Positions 42,722 through 52,937 are shown, numbered from the stretch's first letter. The stretch is DNA of 64,000 nucleotides from Dyella sp. SG609 (GCF_012275375.1 NZ_JAAZQJ010000001.1:496001-560000); one strand, 5' to 3'. Notes: generated from the letters alone by a model not told the origin. A program made the numbers and translations.

Positions 42722-44275
42722 ATGAAGCATTCCCCCGCATGGAAGTCCGCTCCCCTCGTCTGCGCCTTGCTCGCCGCCTTGCCGTTGGCGCCGGCCTATG
42801 CCGCAGGCCACACGTATTACGTCGCCACGAATGGCAATGACAACGCCGCCGGCACGCTGGATGCACCGTGGCGCACGATCGGCCGCGCAACGCGCGGCGT
42901 GATTGCCGGCGACACCGTCTATGTGCGCGGTGGCACCTATGCCGAGACGATCGACGTCAACACCTCCGGTTCCGCCGCGGCCGGTCCCATCGTGTTTGCA
43001 AGCTATCCGGGCGAAAAAGCCGCAGTCAGCGGCAGCGGCCTCACCGTGCCGGCCAACGCGATGCGCGGCCTGTGGAACCTCAACAACGTCAGCTACGTGA
43101 CGGTGCAGGGTTTCGACGTGGGCAACTACGGCACGTCGAGCACCACGGCCACGCCGGTGGGCATCTACATCAACGGCGGCGGCACCCAGGTGAATATCCT
43201 CGGCAACCGCGTGCACGACATCGCCAACGGCATCGAAAGCTGTCCCAACGGCAATGCGTTCGGCATCGAGGTCTATGCCAACGACGCGGCCAACGCGATC
43301 AACCAGCTCACCATCAGCGGCAACGAGGTGGACCATCTGCGCACGGGCTGCAGCGAGTCGCTCTCGCTCACCGGCAACGTGGAGCAGTGGACGATCAGCA
43401 ACAACGCGGTGCACGACAACGACAACATCGGCATCGCGGCGCTCGGCTTCGAGACCATGTCCGGCCGCAACGGCGGCACGTTCCAGAGCCAGGCGCGTGA
43501 CGGCGTGATCAGCGGCAACTCGGTGTACAACATCAGCTCGCAGGGCAATGCGGCGTATCCCGCGGGCGACTTCTCCGCCGACGGCATCTACGTCGAAGGC
43601 GGCACGCGGGTGACCATCGAGCGCAACGTGGTCAGCCGGGCGGACCTGGGCATCGAGCTGGCCAGCGAAACCAGGAACAAGTTCAGCAGCGACGTGACCG
43701 TGCGCAACAACCTGGTGATGTTCTCCAATATCACCGGCATCTCGATCGGCGGCGCGGCCTCGGGCAATGGCGGCATGCAGAACGCCACCATCGTCAACAA
43801 CACGCTGTTCCGCAACGACCAGCAGGCCAGCGGCAGCGGCGAGTTCCAGATCCAGTTCCACGTCAGCGGCACGGTGTTCGAAAACAACCTGCTGTACGCC
43901 ACCGCCGACGGCCTGCTGGTGAACTTCTGGCCGAAGACCACCAGCAACGCCGGCTATGCCAATCCGGGCACGATCGAGCACAACCTGTATTTCGCCGACG
44001 GCGGCGCGGGGAATGCCAACTGGGTGTGGCTGGGCAAGAGCTACACCGGCATCGCCGGCTATCGCACCGCCAGCGGGGCGGACAAGCTCACGCTGCTGGT
44101 GAATCCGCAGTTCGCCAGTTTGACCATGCCGGATCTGCACGTGGGCAGCGGCTCGGCGGCGCGCGGGGCCGGGGTGGTGTTGCCGGCGTCGACGGTGGGA
44201 ACGGTAGATTTCGACGGGCAGCCGCGGCTGAGCGCGGCGGGCAAGATCGATATCGGCGCCTACCAGCAGCCGTAA
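42722..44275 (+). CDS. Exported right-handed beta-helix protein
   Basis: A 517-residue exported protein. A signal peptide spans residues 1-27 (LVCALLAALPLAPAYAAG). HTYYVATNGNDNAAGTLDAP and AGDTVYVRGGTY are the typical opening of DUF1565/polysaccharide-lyase-type beta-helices. Then come repeated coils such as NILGNRVHDIANGI, WTISNNAVHDND and VTIERNVVSRADLGI. It ends AAGKIDIGAYQQP. Such proteins are lyases, epimerases or glycan-binding scaffolds; catalytic residues cannot be fixed. CGGAG precedes ATG 42722. It sits beside the glycan synthesis locus, so a role in trimming or binding that glycan is possible. Confidence 0.82.
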   Translation: MKHSPAWKSAPLVCALLAALPLAPAYAAGHTYYVATNGNDNAAGTLDAPWRTIGRATRGVIAGDTVYVRGGTYAETIDVNTSGSAAAGPIVFASYPGEKAAVSGSGLTVPANAMRGLWNLNNVSYVTVQGFDVGNYGTSSTTATPVGIYINGGGTQVNILGNRVHDIANGIESCPNGNAFGIEVYANDAANAINQLTISGNEVDHLRTGCSESLSLTGNVEQWTISNNAVHDNDNIGIAALGFETMSGRNGGTFQSQARDGVISGNSVYNISSQGNAAYPAGDFSADGIYVEGGTRVTIERNVVSRADLGIELASETRNKFSSDVTVRNNLVMFSNITGISIGGAASGNGGMQNATIVNNTLFRNDQQASGSGEFQIQFHVSGTVFENNLLYATADGLLVNFWPKTTSNAGYANPGTIEHNLYFADGGAGNANWVWLGKSYTGIAGYRTASGADKLTLLVNPQFASLTMPDLHVGSGSAARGAGVVLPASTVGTVDFDGQPRLSAAGKIDIGAYQQP

Positions 44276-44282
44276 TGCGCCT

Positions 44283-44467
44283 CTCCCCCATCTCCCTCTC
44301 CCCTCCGGGGAGAGGGTCGGGGTGAGGGGCCGGGCGGAGCGTAGAAGCGGAAGCGGAAAGCGTGCGTCGCTTCGTCGATCCGTTATGGCTAGCACCCGCC
44401 CCTCATCCGCTGCGACCGAAGGGAGTCCCCGTGGGACCGGCACCTTCTCCCCGGAGGGGAGAAGGGC
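44283..44467. repeat. Intergenic palindromic repeat cluster
   Basis: CCCTCTCCCCTCC/GGGGAGAGGG at about 44294-44317 and CTTCTCCCC/GGGGAGAAGG at about 44443-44465 bracket a core with GTGAGGGGCCGGGCGGAGCG. It lies between two convergent genes and may terminate both. Confidence 0.8.
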
Positions 44468-44481
44468 TTCAGTAGTAAGGC

Positions 44482-46263
44482 TTATCCCTGCTTGACCGTA
44501 TTCGCCGGCACAAACGTATACCCCATCCCCTGCAAGCCCTCGACGATCTGCTTGAGGTAATTGATGTTCACATAGGGATGGAAGAAGAAGCTCTGCACGC
44601 TGTCCTGCACCACCGTGTTGACGTTGGCGCTGGCCAGGATGTCCGCCGGGAGGCGCGCCGGATTGTTGTTGAACGCCTCGGTCTCCACGTTGCCCAGCTG
44701 CTCGCCGATCACCACGCTGCCGTAGACGTCGCGCACCAGGTAGGGGAAGAACTGGCCGTAGATCTTGGTGTAGTCCGGCGTGCCCGTGCCGCAGGCGCCG
44801 TTCGGGCACCAGCCGCCCGCATACAGGCCGCGGTCGTAGCGCGCGGAGAACATGCTGTTGATGACCTTGTAGTCCACCGCCGAGGCCGCGTAGTGCGGCG
44901 GCTCGAAGATGGTCGGCGCCAGGAAGCCGGCGGCGGCGAAGTCCATCAGGCCCTTGGTGATGCGGCCCTGGGTCCAGAGCGCCGAATCCTCGGCCGGCGG
45001 CGCGTCGTACAGCACGTAGTTGTCGGGGCTGATGTGCGAGCGGTAGAACTCGAAATCGTCCGCCGACACGCCGCTGTAGGGATTGGCCACGTTGGAGTAC
45101 TGATGCGTATAGCCATGCATCAGGATGGTGCCGCCCTTGGACTGCATGTACTTCAGCGCGCTCACCACGTTGCGCGCCTGCGACAGGTGGATCGCCTGCG
45201 GCACGCCGTTGTTGTAGAAGCCCTTCGGGTCGAGATAGTACGGAATCACCGCGACCGTGAACGGCACGCCCTTGCTCGACAGGTAATCGGCGATCGCCCG
45301 CAGCGCGGCCGGATCGTCGGTGGCGTTGACGTCCTCGATGCGCACCAGCGCCCGCTTGCGCGCCAGCATCGACGGATTGGACACCTTGCCGATCAGGTCG
45401 GCCGCGATCAGGTAGCGATCGTTCATGCCGATATAGCTGAAGGGGATCTCGCCGATATAGGTGAGGTTCGCACCCTTGGTCGCCCAGTTCACCGTGCCGC
45501 CGGTGTCGTTGGTCGCCACGGCCACGGCCGTCGCCTTGGTCGGATCGGTGATGCTCGTCTGCAGCAGGCCCGACGGCACCGCCAGCGCGTTGCGCTGGAT
45601 CGCCACGCCCTTGTAGGTGACGGTGAGCGTATTGCTGAAGTCGAAGAACATCGGCGAGAAGCCATACTGCGCGGCGAAATTCGGCGAGCGCGCGGCCAGC
45701 TGCCAGATGTTGTCGTTCATCCACAGCACCGGCTTGGTGGTGGCCAGCACGTCGTCGAGCATCGCGGTCGGCAGCGGTTCGTCATAGGTCGAACCGACAT
45801 AGACCAGGCCGGTATAGTTGTTGAGTTCGCCGGCGGTGTAGCTGGCGGCCGTGTGCAGCGTGTACTTGCTGCCGTGCGAAACGAGATTGGCCGCCATCAC
45901 CGCATAGGCTTCGCCCAGCCAGGCCCACGCGCCGGTGCTGTCGTACAGCACCAGGGTGTTCTGGCTGGGATTGGCGCCGGGTGCGCCGGCGAAGGCGTTC
46001 GCCGGTGCGCCGAGCAGGATGCTCAGCGATACATTGCGCTGCACCGAGCCGGACGCGGTCAGCGTCGACACCGACTTCTGCGCGCTCTTCATCGACGGTG
46101 CGACCACGAGCGAGCGCGGCGGCGCCGGCAGCAACTGCATGTCGGCGTGTTCGGCCAGCTGTGCATGGACAGGAGAGGTCAAGCCGGCTGCCGTGGTTAA
46201 CACCAGGGCGGCACTGGCGAGAAGAGACCTCACGACGGAGGGCTTGAGGCGGGACCTGGTCAT
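44482..46263 (-). CDS. Exported DUF2334 (polysaccharide deacetylase-like) protein
   Basis: A 593-residue exported protein. A signal peptide spans residues 1-35 (SLLASAALVLTTAAGLTSPV, ending VHAQ). The region 300-590 matches DUF2334, a divergent NodB-like deacetylase fold: VRIEDVNATDDPAALRAIAD, GVPFTVAVIPYYLDP and GGTILMHGYTHQY, where RIEDVN Asp and the HGYTHQ His residues would bind metal. The preceding 250 residues resemble a flavodoxin-like helper domain as in PelA-type proteins. It is divergent from wecB by 405 bases. Probable role: modifying the exopolysaccharide made by the neighbouring operon (inference). Confidence 0.82.
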   Translation of the reverse strand: MTRSRLKPSVVRSLLASAALVLTTAAGLTSPVHAQLAEHADMQLLPAPPRSLVVAPSMKSAQKSVSTLTASGSVQRNVSLSILLGAPANAFAGAPGANPSQNTLVLYDSTGAWAWLGEAYAVMAANLVSHGSKYTLHTAASYTAGELNNYTGLVYVGSTYDEPLPTAMLDDVLATTKPVLWMNDNIWQLAARSPNFAAQYGFSPMFFDFSNTLTVTYKGVAIQRNALAVPSGLLQTSITDPTKATAVAVATNDTGGTVNWATKGANLTYIGEIPFSYIGMNDRYLIAADLIGKVSNPSMLARKRALVRIEDVNATDDPAALRAIADYLSSKGVPFTVAVIPYYLDPKGFYNNGVPQAIHLSQARNVVSALKYMQSKGGTILMHGYTHQYSNVANPYSGVSADDFEFYRSHISPDNYVLYDAPPAEDSALWTQGRITKGLMDFAAAGFLAPTIFEPPHYAASAVDYKVINSMFSARYDRGLYAGGWCPNGACGTGTPDYTKIYGQFFPYLVRDVYGSVVIGEQLGNVETEAFNNNPARLPADILASANVNTVVQDSVQSFFFHPYVNINYLKQIVEGLQGMGYTFVPANTVKQG

Positions 46264-46668
46264 GGGAAATCCTCACATGCTGCGATGGAAATCGACGCAA
46301 GCCACGAATGCCCCCGTGCTTGCGCGCATGGCGGAGAACGATTTTCCGAAGCCCAGGTCCCTGTTCCCGAGAGTGGAGAGGCATCGCCCCCAAGTTGAAG
46401 CTTACGGGCCTGGAATGCGCGTTTTTATTGGTCTGTCGAGGTATGGCTTTTAGTCAATCGTCAGGCAGCCCGGCGCGACCCCAATATGCGACCCGGACGC
46501 AACACCCATCGCAGGTCGAAAACCACCACGCGGACTCCTCAGCCGACACGTCTATCCGGGAACCAGGGACCCCGGACGACCGCTCTTCCCCGCCGTTTGC
46601 GCGGCGGCAGCGCGGCGCCGGACATCTGGGCCAGGACACGCGTCGCCATCCTTAAGGGGGAAGGAGTC
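46264..46668. promoter_or_regulatory. Divergent promoter region of glycan locus
   Basis: A 405-base gap between the DUF2334 gene (leftward) and wecB (rightward). A TTTTTATTGGTCTG...ATGGCTTTTAG stretch at 46422-46453 is the most AT-rich part and the best place for promoters. No gene is supported. Shared control of both sides is likely by position. Confidence 0.45.
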
Positions 46669-47781
46669 ATGCAGGACATCCTGATCATCTGCGGCACCCG
46701 CCCGGAAATCATCAAGCTTGCGCCGGTCTACCACGCGCTGCGCAACAGCGGCTGGGCCAGGCCGGTGTGGCTGCATACTGGGCAGCACGACGACATGGCG
46801 CGGCAGATGCTCGCCTGTTTCGATATCCAGCCGGATATCGAACTGTCACGCGGAGGTGACACCCTGGCGCAGTTCAGCACGCGCTGCCGCGAACTGCTGG
46901 ACGAGGTGATGGCGAGCCGGCCGTGGTCGCTGGTGATGGTGCAAGGCGATACCGAAAGCACCTTCCTGGGCGCGCTCGCCGGTTTCTACCACCGCGTGCC
47001 GGTGGCGCACGTCGAAGCGGGCCTGCGCACCTACGACCTGGCGCGGCCGTTCCCGGAAGAAGGCCTGCGGCAGATGGTCAGCCGCATCGCCAGTTTCCAT
47101 TTCGCGCCGACCGCGCGCGCCTCGCAGGCGCTGCAGGCCGAAGCCGTGCCGGACGAGCGCGTGTTCATCACCGGCAATACGGTGATCGACGCGCAGCACT
47201 GGGTCACGCGCCATCGCCGCATCCAGCGCGGACATGCGGGGCGCGGCCATCTGCTGGTCACCGCGCACCGGCGCGAGAACTGGGGCAGCGACCTGCGCGA
47301 AATCTGCTACGCCATCGCCGACGTGGCCAGCCACCATCCGGAACTGCAGATCCTGTTCCCGGTGCACCTGAACCCGACGGTGAGCAAGCCGGTGCACGCC
47401 ATCCTGGGCGAGCTGGGCAACGTGCACCTGAGCGGCCCGTTCGACTACCTGCGCATGCAGCAGGCGCTGATCGACGCGTGGCTGGTGCTGACCGATTCCG
47501 GCGGCCTGCAGGAAGAAGCACCCACCTTCGGCGTGCCGCTGCTGGTGCTGCGCACCGAGACCGAGCGGCCGGAAGCGATCGAAGGCGGCTGCGCGCGGCT
47601 GGCGGGCACGCGGCGCGCGTCGATCGTGAAACAGATCGAAGACCTGTGGGACGACGGCGAGGCCTACGGCGCCATGGCGCGCGCGGGCAATCCATTCGGC
47701 GACGGCCGGGCCAGCGATCGCATCGTGGATCTGCTGCAGGGGGCGCTGGAGGGCGGCGAACGCCGGCGCGAAGCGGTCTGA
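46669..47781 (+). CDS. wecB: UDP-N-acetylglucosamine 2-epimerase
   Basis: A 370-residue non-hydrolysing UDP-GlcNAc 2-epimerase that makes UDP-ManNAc in the cytoplasm. Motifs: ICGTRPEIIKLAPV at the start, LHTGQHDDMA, MVQGDTESTFLGALAGF, VAHVEAGLRTYDLARPFPEE, LLVTAHRRENWG and LTDSGGLQEEAPTFGVPLLV. AAGGGGGAAGGAG precedes ATG 46669. It heads a run of four genes with the NfrB-, NfrA- and DUF4434-type genes, so its product probably feeds the NfrB glycosyltransferase. E. coli also needs WecB for its Nfr-dependent N4 receptor glycan. Confidence 0.95.
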   Translation: MQDILIICGTRPEIIKLAPVYHALRNSGWARPVWLHTGQHDDMARQMLACFDIQPDIELSRGGDTLAQFSTRCRELLDEVMASRPWSLVMVQGDTESTFLGALAGFYHRVPVAHVEAGLRTYDLARPFPEEGLRQMVSRIASFHFAPTARASQALQAEAVPDERVFITGNTVIDAQHWVTRHRRIQRGHAGRGHLLVTAHRRENWGSDLREICYAIADVASHHPELQILFPVHLNPTVSKPVHAILGELGNVHLSGPFDYLRMQQALIDAWLVLTDSGGLQEEAPTFGVPLLVLRTETERPEAIEGGCARLAGTRRASIVKQIEDLWDDGEAYGAMARAGNPFGDGRASDRIVDLLQGALEGGERRREAV

Positions 47782-47799
47782 CAGGGGAGAACACTAAGG

Positions 47800-50043
47800 A
47801 TGTGGTGGCTGGATGCATTCACGACCTACCTGTACGGCCTGAGCGTGGCCGTATCGGCGATCGCCATACTCATGCTGCTGAGCGGCATGGACGATCTGTT
47901 CATCGATCTCGTGTACTGGACGCGGCGCACGTGGAAGGCGCTGGTGGTGTACCGCCGGCACGAGCGCACCTACTACCACGAGCTGTACCGGCCGGCGGAA
48001 AAGCCGCTGGCCATCATGGTGCCGGCCTGGCACGAGACCGGCGTGATCGGGCACATGGCCGAGCTGGCCGCCAGCACGCTGGACTACGAGAACTACCACA
48101 TCTTCGTCGGCACCTATCCGAACGACGCCGACACGCAGCGCGACGTGGACGAAGTGAGCGCGCGCTTCCCCAACGTGCATAAAGTGGTGTGCGCGCGGCC
48201 GGGTCCGACCAGCAAGGCCGACTGCCTCAACAACGTGCTCGACGCCATCCTGCAGTTCGAACGCCGCGCCAAGCTGAGCTTCGAGGGTTTCATCCTGCAC
48301 GATGCGGAGGACGTGGTCTGCGCGATGGAGCTGCGCCTGTTCAACTACCTGGTGGGCCGCAAGGACCTGATCCAGATTCCGGTGTATCCGTTCGAGCGGC
48401 AGTGGAACAACTTCACCAGCCTGCATTACCTGGACGAATTCGCCGAGCTGCACGGCAAAGATGTACCGGTGCGCGAGGCGCTGGCCGGCCAGGTGCCCAG
48501 CGCGGGCGTCGGCACCTGCTTCAGCCGGCGCGCGGTGCTGGCGCTGATCGAGGAAGGCAACGGCGTCGCCTTCGACGTGCAGAGCCTGACCGAGGACTAC
48601 GACATCGGCCTGCGCCTGAAGGCGCGCGGCATGCAGGAGATCTTCGTGCGCTTCCCGGTGCTGCGCTACCGCAAGCACCAGAAGCCGCCGCCGTTCGGGC
48701 AGAGCCGGCGCGAATCCAACGTGATCTGCGTGCGCGAATATTTCCCCGACCGCCTTTCGACCGCGGTGCGGCAGAAGTCGCGCTGGATCATCGGCATCGT
48801 CTACCAGGGCTACCGCACGCATGGCTGGAAGTGGCGGCACGGCCTGGTGCTGAATTATTTCCTGTGGCGCGACCGCAAGGGCGCCATCGCCAACTTCGTC
48901 AGCTTCGGCGCGATGCTGGTGCTGGCGCAGCTGCTGGTCATCGGCACGGTGCAGCAGCTGTGGCCGGGCGCGCCGCACTTCCTGTCGATCTTCGAAGGGC
49001 AGCATTGGCTGGACATGGTGCTGTATGCGAATGCGGGCCTGATGGCCAACCGCATCCTGCAGCGCATCGTGTTCGTCACCGCGTACTACGGGGTGAAGCA
49101 GGGACTGCTGGCGATCCCGCGGCTGCTGTGGAGCAACCTGGTCAACTTCCTGGCCAACTGGCGCGCGATCAAGCAGATCCTGCAGACCGGCGATCCGCGC
49201 CGCGTGGCCTGGGACAAGACCACCCACGATTTCCCCAGCATCGGCGGCGAGAACCGCTCCAAGCGTTCGCTGGACGAATTGCTGGTGACCCAGGGCGCGC
49301 TCACCGAGGCGCGCCTGCGCCAGGCGCGCGCGCAGCCGATCGAAGGCCTGCATCCGGGCAGCACGCTGATCCACCAGGGCGTGATCACCGCCGAGCAGCT
49401 GGCGCGGCCGATCGCCGAACAGGCCGGCGTGGATACCGAGACGGTGGATGCCGAGACCTTGGCGCCGGAACTCTTCACTGCACTGCCCGCGGCCGTGGCC
49501 TTGCAGTACGCGGTGCTGCCGCTGCGGGTGGACGGCGGCACGCTGGTGCTGGCGAGCGAGTCGTACGTCGACCCGGTGTCGCTGGCGGCGATCGCGCGCA
49601 AGCTGGACCGGCCGGTGCGCTACGTGATCGCGCACAAGGGCCAGGTCACGGTGGGGCTGCGCCGCTGGTACGCGCAGTCGCCGGAGCGCGAGCACGATCC
49701 GCGCAAGCTGCTGGAGGCCGCCGCACGCAGCGGGCGCATCGGCGCCGAGCGCGCGCGGCAGCTGTGGGACGACTACGTTTCCCGGCAGGTGATGCTGGGC
49801 GAGATCCTGGTGGCGCAGGGGCACCTGGATGAAGTGGCATTCAAGGCATTGCTGTTGAGCCATGCGCGCAGCGGGCAACCGCTGGGTGCGTTCCTGGTGG
49901 CCCAGGGAGTGATCGGCCAGGACACGCTCGACCGCTTGCTGGCCCTGCAATCGGCGCTGCAACCCAGCCTCGCGGCGCTCCTGGAGAAGGAGGCCGCCCC
50001 GCCGGTGCAGCAGGTTATGCAGTGGACGGAGCGCGTGGCATGA
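47800..50043 (+). CDS. nfrB: NfrB-like glycosyltransferase with MshEN-like repeats
   Basis: A 747-residue inner-membrane GT2 glycosyltransferase. Membrane helix at residues 8-30, catalytic domain about 70-340 with ILHDAEDVV (Asp168), LTEDYDIGL (Asp266) and QKSRW at 325-329, then helices around 370-460. The C-terminal 260 residues carry four copies of a LxxLLVxQGxLTxxxLxxxLxxQ pattern, at about 490, 515, 665 and 700, as in cyclic-di-GMP-binding MshEN domains. It probably polymerises ManNAc-derived sugar and is activated by cyclic-di-GMP, as known for E. coli NfrB. The next gene overlaps by ATGA. Confidence 0.92.
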   Translation: MWWLDAFTTYLYGLSVAVSAIAILMLLSGMDDLFIDLVYWTRRTWKALVVYRRHERTYYHELYRPAEKPLAIMVPAWHETGVIGHMAELAASTLDYENYHIFVGTYPNDADTQRDVDEVSARFPNVHKVVCARPGPTSKADCLNNVLDAILQFERRAKLSFEGFILHDAEDVVCAMELRLFNYLVGRKDLIQIPVYPFERQWNNFTSLHYLDEFAELHGKDVPVREALAGQVPSAGVGTCFSRRAVLALIEEGNGVAFDVQSLTEDYDIGLRLKARGMQEIFVRFPVLRYRKHQKPPPFGQSRRESNVICVREYFPDRLSTAVRQKSRWIIGIVYQGYRTHGWKWRHGLVLNYFLWRDRKGAIANFVSFGAMLVLAQLLVIGTVQQLWPGAPHFLSIFEGQHWLDMVLYANAGLMANRILQRIVFVTAYYGVKQGLLAIPRLLWSNLVNFLANWRAIKQILQTGDPRRVAWDKTTHDFPSIGGENRSKRSLDELLVTQGALTEARLRQARAQPIEGLHPGSTLIHQGVITAEQLARPIAEQAGVDTETVDAETLAPELFTALPAAVALQYAVLPLRVDGGTLVLASESYVDPVSLAAIARKLDRPVRYVIAHKGQVTVGLRRWYAQSPEREHDPRKLLEAAARSGRIGAERARQLWDDYVSRQVMLGEILVAQGHLDEVAFKALLLSHARSGQPLGAFLVAQGVIGQDTLDRLLALQSALQPSLAALLEKEAAPPVQQVMQWTERVA

Positions 50044-52937
50044 AACGCCCATGGCCGACTCGTTGTGCGGCCGCGCTGTTCGCCATGGCACCGGCCCTGC
50101 CGCTTTGCGCGGCGGGCCAGCAGCCGGACAGCGCCAGCCGTTACCAGCAATTCCTGTTGTATCCCCATCGCCAGGCCGGCTTCGCCGCGCTGCGCGCCAA
50201 CGACGAGCGCACCGCGCTGGCCGAATTCGAGCGCGCCCGCGCGCTGGCGCCGCAGAGCATCGACACCGCGCTGGACCTGGCCGAGGCGTATCGCCATTTC
50301 GGCCATGCCGACAAGGCGCGCACGGTGCTGGACGACCAGCGCCGCTATACGCCGGCCGATCCGCGCCTGCGCGCGCCGCCGCCGGCCGAGGCCGCGGTGG
50401 ACTGCAAGGTCGACAACCGGCCGGTGTGCCGTGCGCAACGCGGCTTCGACGCCTTGCAGGCGGGCCAGCTCGATCGCACGCAGGCGGAACTGGCCGCGGC
50501 GGATTTCGCCAAGACCAGTGAAGGCCTGGCACTGCGCCGCGCGCTGGTGCAGCGCTCGATCTATCTGGGCGATCGCAACCGCGCCGCGCAGCAGCTGGCG
50601 GCGCTGGATCAGCTGGGGCAGATCGGCCCCGACGAACGCGCGCAATGGTTCAATGTGCTGCTGATGCAGGGCAGGGCGCTGGAAGCGCGCGACCTGCAGG
50701 CGCGTGGCGGACTCGGCGCGCCGGCACAGGAACTGGCCGTGGCGCTGGGCCTGTCCGCCGCGGGCGAGCGCAAGGCGCTGGAAGACTATCTCGCCGTGCA
50801 CCAGCCGGCCTTCGACGACGAGAAGGACGAGCGGCAATGGGTGAACCTGCTGGCGCAGGTGGGGCGCGCGCGGCCGGAACTGCTGGATCTGTACGAAGCG
50901 CGCTTCCCGGCCAATGCGGCCTGGCAGGCGCGTTCGTCGCTGCCGCTGGCGCTGGCGCGCCACGACGATGGCGCGACGCAGCGCCTGCTGGCGCGGCTGC
51001 CCAAGGACAGCTATCGCGAGGAGCGTTTCTCGCTGGCGCTGGCGCAAGGGCGCTATGAGGACGCGCGCGAACAGGCCGAGGCGCTGGTGGCGCAGCCGGA
51101 CGGGCATCGCCTGCTCGATCCGCTCAGCTATCGCCTGATGGATGCCGGCGCGCCGGACCAGGCCGAGCGGCTGCTGCTGGCCTCGTATCCGTTCGGCGGC
51201 AATCCGCAGGCCGGCACCTTGTTCGCGCGGCTGGCGGTGCTGGCGGCCAAGCAAGCCGCCGCGTTCTCCGCCGCCGACCGCGCGCGCCTGGCGCGGCCGC
51301 TGGACAGCGTGCCGCTGCGCATCGTGCAGGTGCCGATCCTGGCCGCGCTGCGCGACTGCGACGGCATCCGCCAGGTGATGTCGGACCTCTCGCCCGACTA
51401 TCCGGCGGAACTGTGGCGCCAGCTCGGCGACTGCTACGGCAACGACCGCCCCGGCCTGGCCGAATACGCCTACGCCGAAGCGAACAAGCGCAAGCCCGAC
51501 CCCGACACCACGCGCGCGCTGGCCTACCAGGCCTACGGCGCACGCGACTACGCCACCGCCCTGCAGGCCTGGCGCGCGGTGCCGGTCGAGCATATGAAGA
51601 CCGACGACCTGCTCGCCGCGGCGACCACGGCGATGAGCGCCGAGCAGCCCGGCGTGGCGCGCGCCTGGCTGGACAGTTACGCGGCGGAGGGCGGGCGGCA
51701 GGACCACGCCTACTGGTGGCTGCGCGCGCAGGCCGACGAGCCGCGCGACCCGGCGCTGGCGCGCACCGATCTGGACAACGCCATCGCCCTGCATCCGGAA
51801 GCGCACTACTACCAGCGCCTGGCGGCCTTGCAGACCCAGGCCGGCGAAACCCGTCCGGCCCTGCTCTCGCTGCAGCGCGCCGCCGTGCTGGCGCCGGACG
51901 ACGACAAGCTTGCCGCGCAGCTCGGCTACGCCTATCTGCAGAATGGCTCGCCGGAATTGGCGGTGGTGCAGTTCGAGCGTGCGCACCGCGCCAACCCGGA
52001 CGACGCCAAGCTCACCTGGCAGTTGCTCTACGTGCACCAGAAGCTGGGCGACAGCAGCCAGGCGCGCAGCTATGCCGCGCAGGCGATCGACCAGCTCGAC
52101 GCCGGCGGCACCGGCGCCGCTGACGCCACGGATGCCGCGCAGGACGAAGGCCAGCAACGCTTCGAGCTGCGCCGCCTGCACGAGGATCTGGGCCGCAAGT
52201 GGCGCTTCAATGCCGACATGACGCTGGGTGACACGGTGTCGTCGGCGGCGAACGCGGCCAACCCTGGCCAGTCGTACCGCAGCTACTTCCAGATGGAAGG
52301 GCAGTACCGCTTCGATCCGCCGTGGAACGGCGCCGACATCAATACGCTGGCGGCCTATGCGCGCGTGTTCGCCGGCAGCGGCAACGGCGGCTCGGTGTGG
52401 CCGATCCATGGCTGGATGCTGGGCGTGGGCGTGCACTGGAAACCGCTGACCACGCAGAACATCGTGCTGTCGGCCGAGCAGCAGACGCCGGTGTCCGGCA
52501 GCCGCTTCACCCGCAACGACACCTTGCTGCGCGCGGCCGGCTCCTGGTCGTTCGGCCCGCACCTCAACGACGACTGGCATGCCTCCGGCGGCGGCTGGTG
52601 GTCGCAGAACTTCTACGTGGACGTGGCGCGCTATCTGCGCGCCAAGCAGACGGTGCTGACCGCCGACTACCAGCTCGGCTGGCACCGCAAGCTGGTGGAG
52701 GGGCAGTCGATCGAGCCGTATGCGCGCGTGCAGTTCACCGGCATCGACCGCAACCGGGGCAGCTTCCAGCGCGACGGCCGCGTGGGCCTGGGCGTGCAAT
52801 GGAACCTGTGGTTCGGCGAGACGCGCTACGACGCGTATCCGCATCGCTTCAGCGTGGCGGTGGAGGGGCAGCATGCCTTCACCAGCTATCTGCGCGAGAA
52901 GAACGCGGTGTTCCTGATCGTGAGGACCGCGTGGTGA
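50040..52937 (+). CDS. nfrA: NfrA-like outer-membrane TPR-barrel protein
   Basis: A 965-residue outer-membrane protein. Signal peptide residues 1-25 (AALFAMAPALPLCAAG). Residues 30 to about 690 are TPR-like helical repeats (ALAEFERARALAPQSIDTAL, AAQLGYAYLQNGSPELAVVQ). From about 720 it is a beta-barrel (QMEGQYRFDPPWNG, VLTADYQLGWHRKLVEGQSI) ending with an aromatic residue (LIVRTAW). This is the layout of NfrA, the export pore and phage N4 receptor of E. coli. Start ATG 50040 forms ATGA with nfrB. It would bind nascent glycan with its TPRs and pass it out. Confidence 0.9.
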   Translation: MKRPWPTRCAAALFAMAPALPLCAAGQQPDSASRYQQFLLYPHRQAGFAALRANDERTALAEFERARALAPQSIDTALDLAEAYRHFGHADKARTVLDDQRRYTPADPRLRAPPPAEAAVDCKVDNRPVCRAQRGFDALQAGQLDRTQAELAAADFAKTSEGLALRRALVQRSIYLGDRNRAAQQLAALDQLGQIGPDERAQWFNVLLMQGRALEARDLQARGGLGAPAQELAVALGLSAAGERKALEDYLAVHQPAFDDEKDERQWVNLLAQVGRARPELLDLYEARFPANAAWQARSSLPLALARHDDGATQRLLARLPKDSYREERFSLALAQGRYEDAREQAEALVAQPDGHRLLDPLSYRLMDAGAPDQAERLLLASYPFGGNPQAGTLFARLAVLAAKQAAAFSAADRARLARPLDSVPLRIVQVPILAALRDCDGIRQVMSDLSPDYPAELWRQLGDCYGNDRPGLAEYAYAEANKRKPDPDTTRALAYQAYGARDYATALQAWRAVPVEHMKTDDLLAAATTAMSAEQPGVARAWLDSYAAEGGRQDHAYWWLRAQADEPRDPALARTDLDNAIALHPEAHYYQRLAALQTQAGETRPALLSLQRAAVLAPDDDKLAAQLGYAYLQNGSPELAVVQFERAHRANPDDAKLTWQLLYVHQKLGDSSQARSYAAQAIDQLDAGGTGAADATDAAQDEGQQRFELRRLHEDLGRKWRFNADMTLGDTVSSAANAANPGQSYRSYFQMEGQYRFDPPWNGADINTLAAYARVFAGSGNGGSVWPIHGWMLGVGVHWKPLTTQNIVLSAEQQTPVSGSRFTRNDTLLRAAGSWSFGPHLNDDWHASGGGWWSQNFYVDVARYLRAKQTVLTADYQLGWHRKLVEGQSIEPYARVQFTGIDRNRGSFQRDGRVGLGVQWNLWFGETRYDAYPHRFSVAVEGQHAFTSYLREKNAVFLIVRTAW

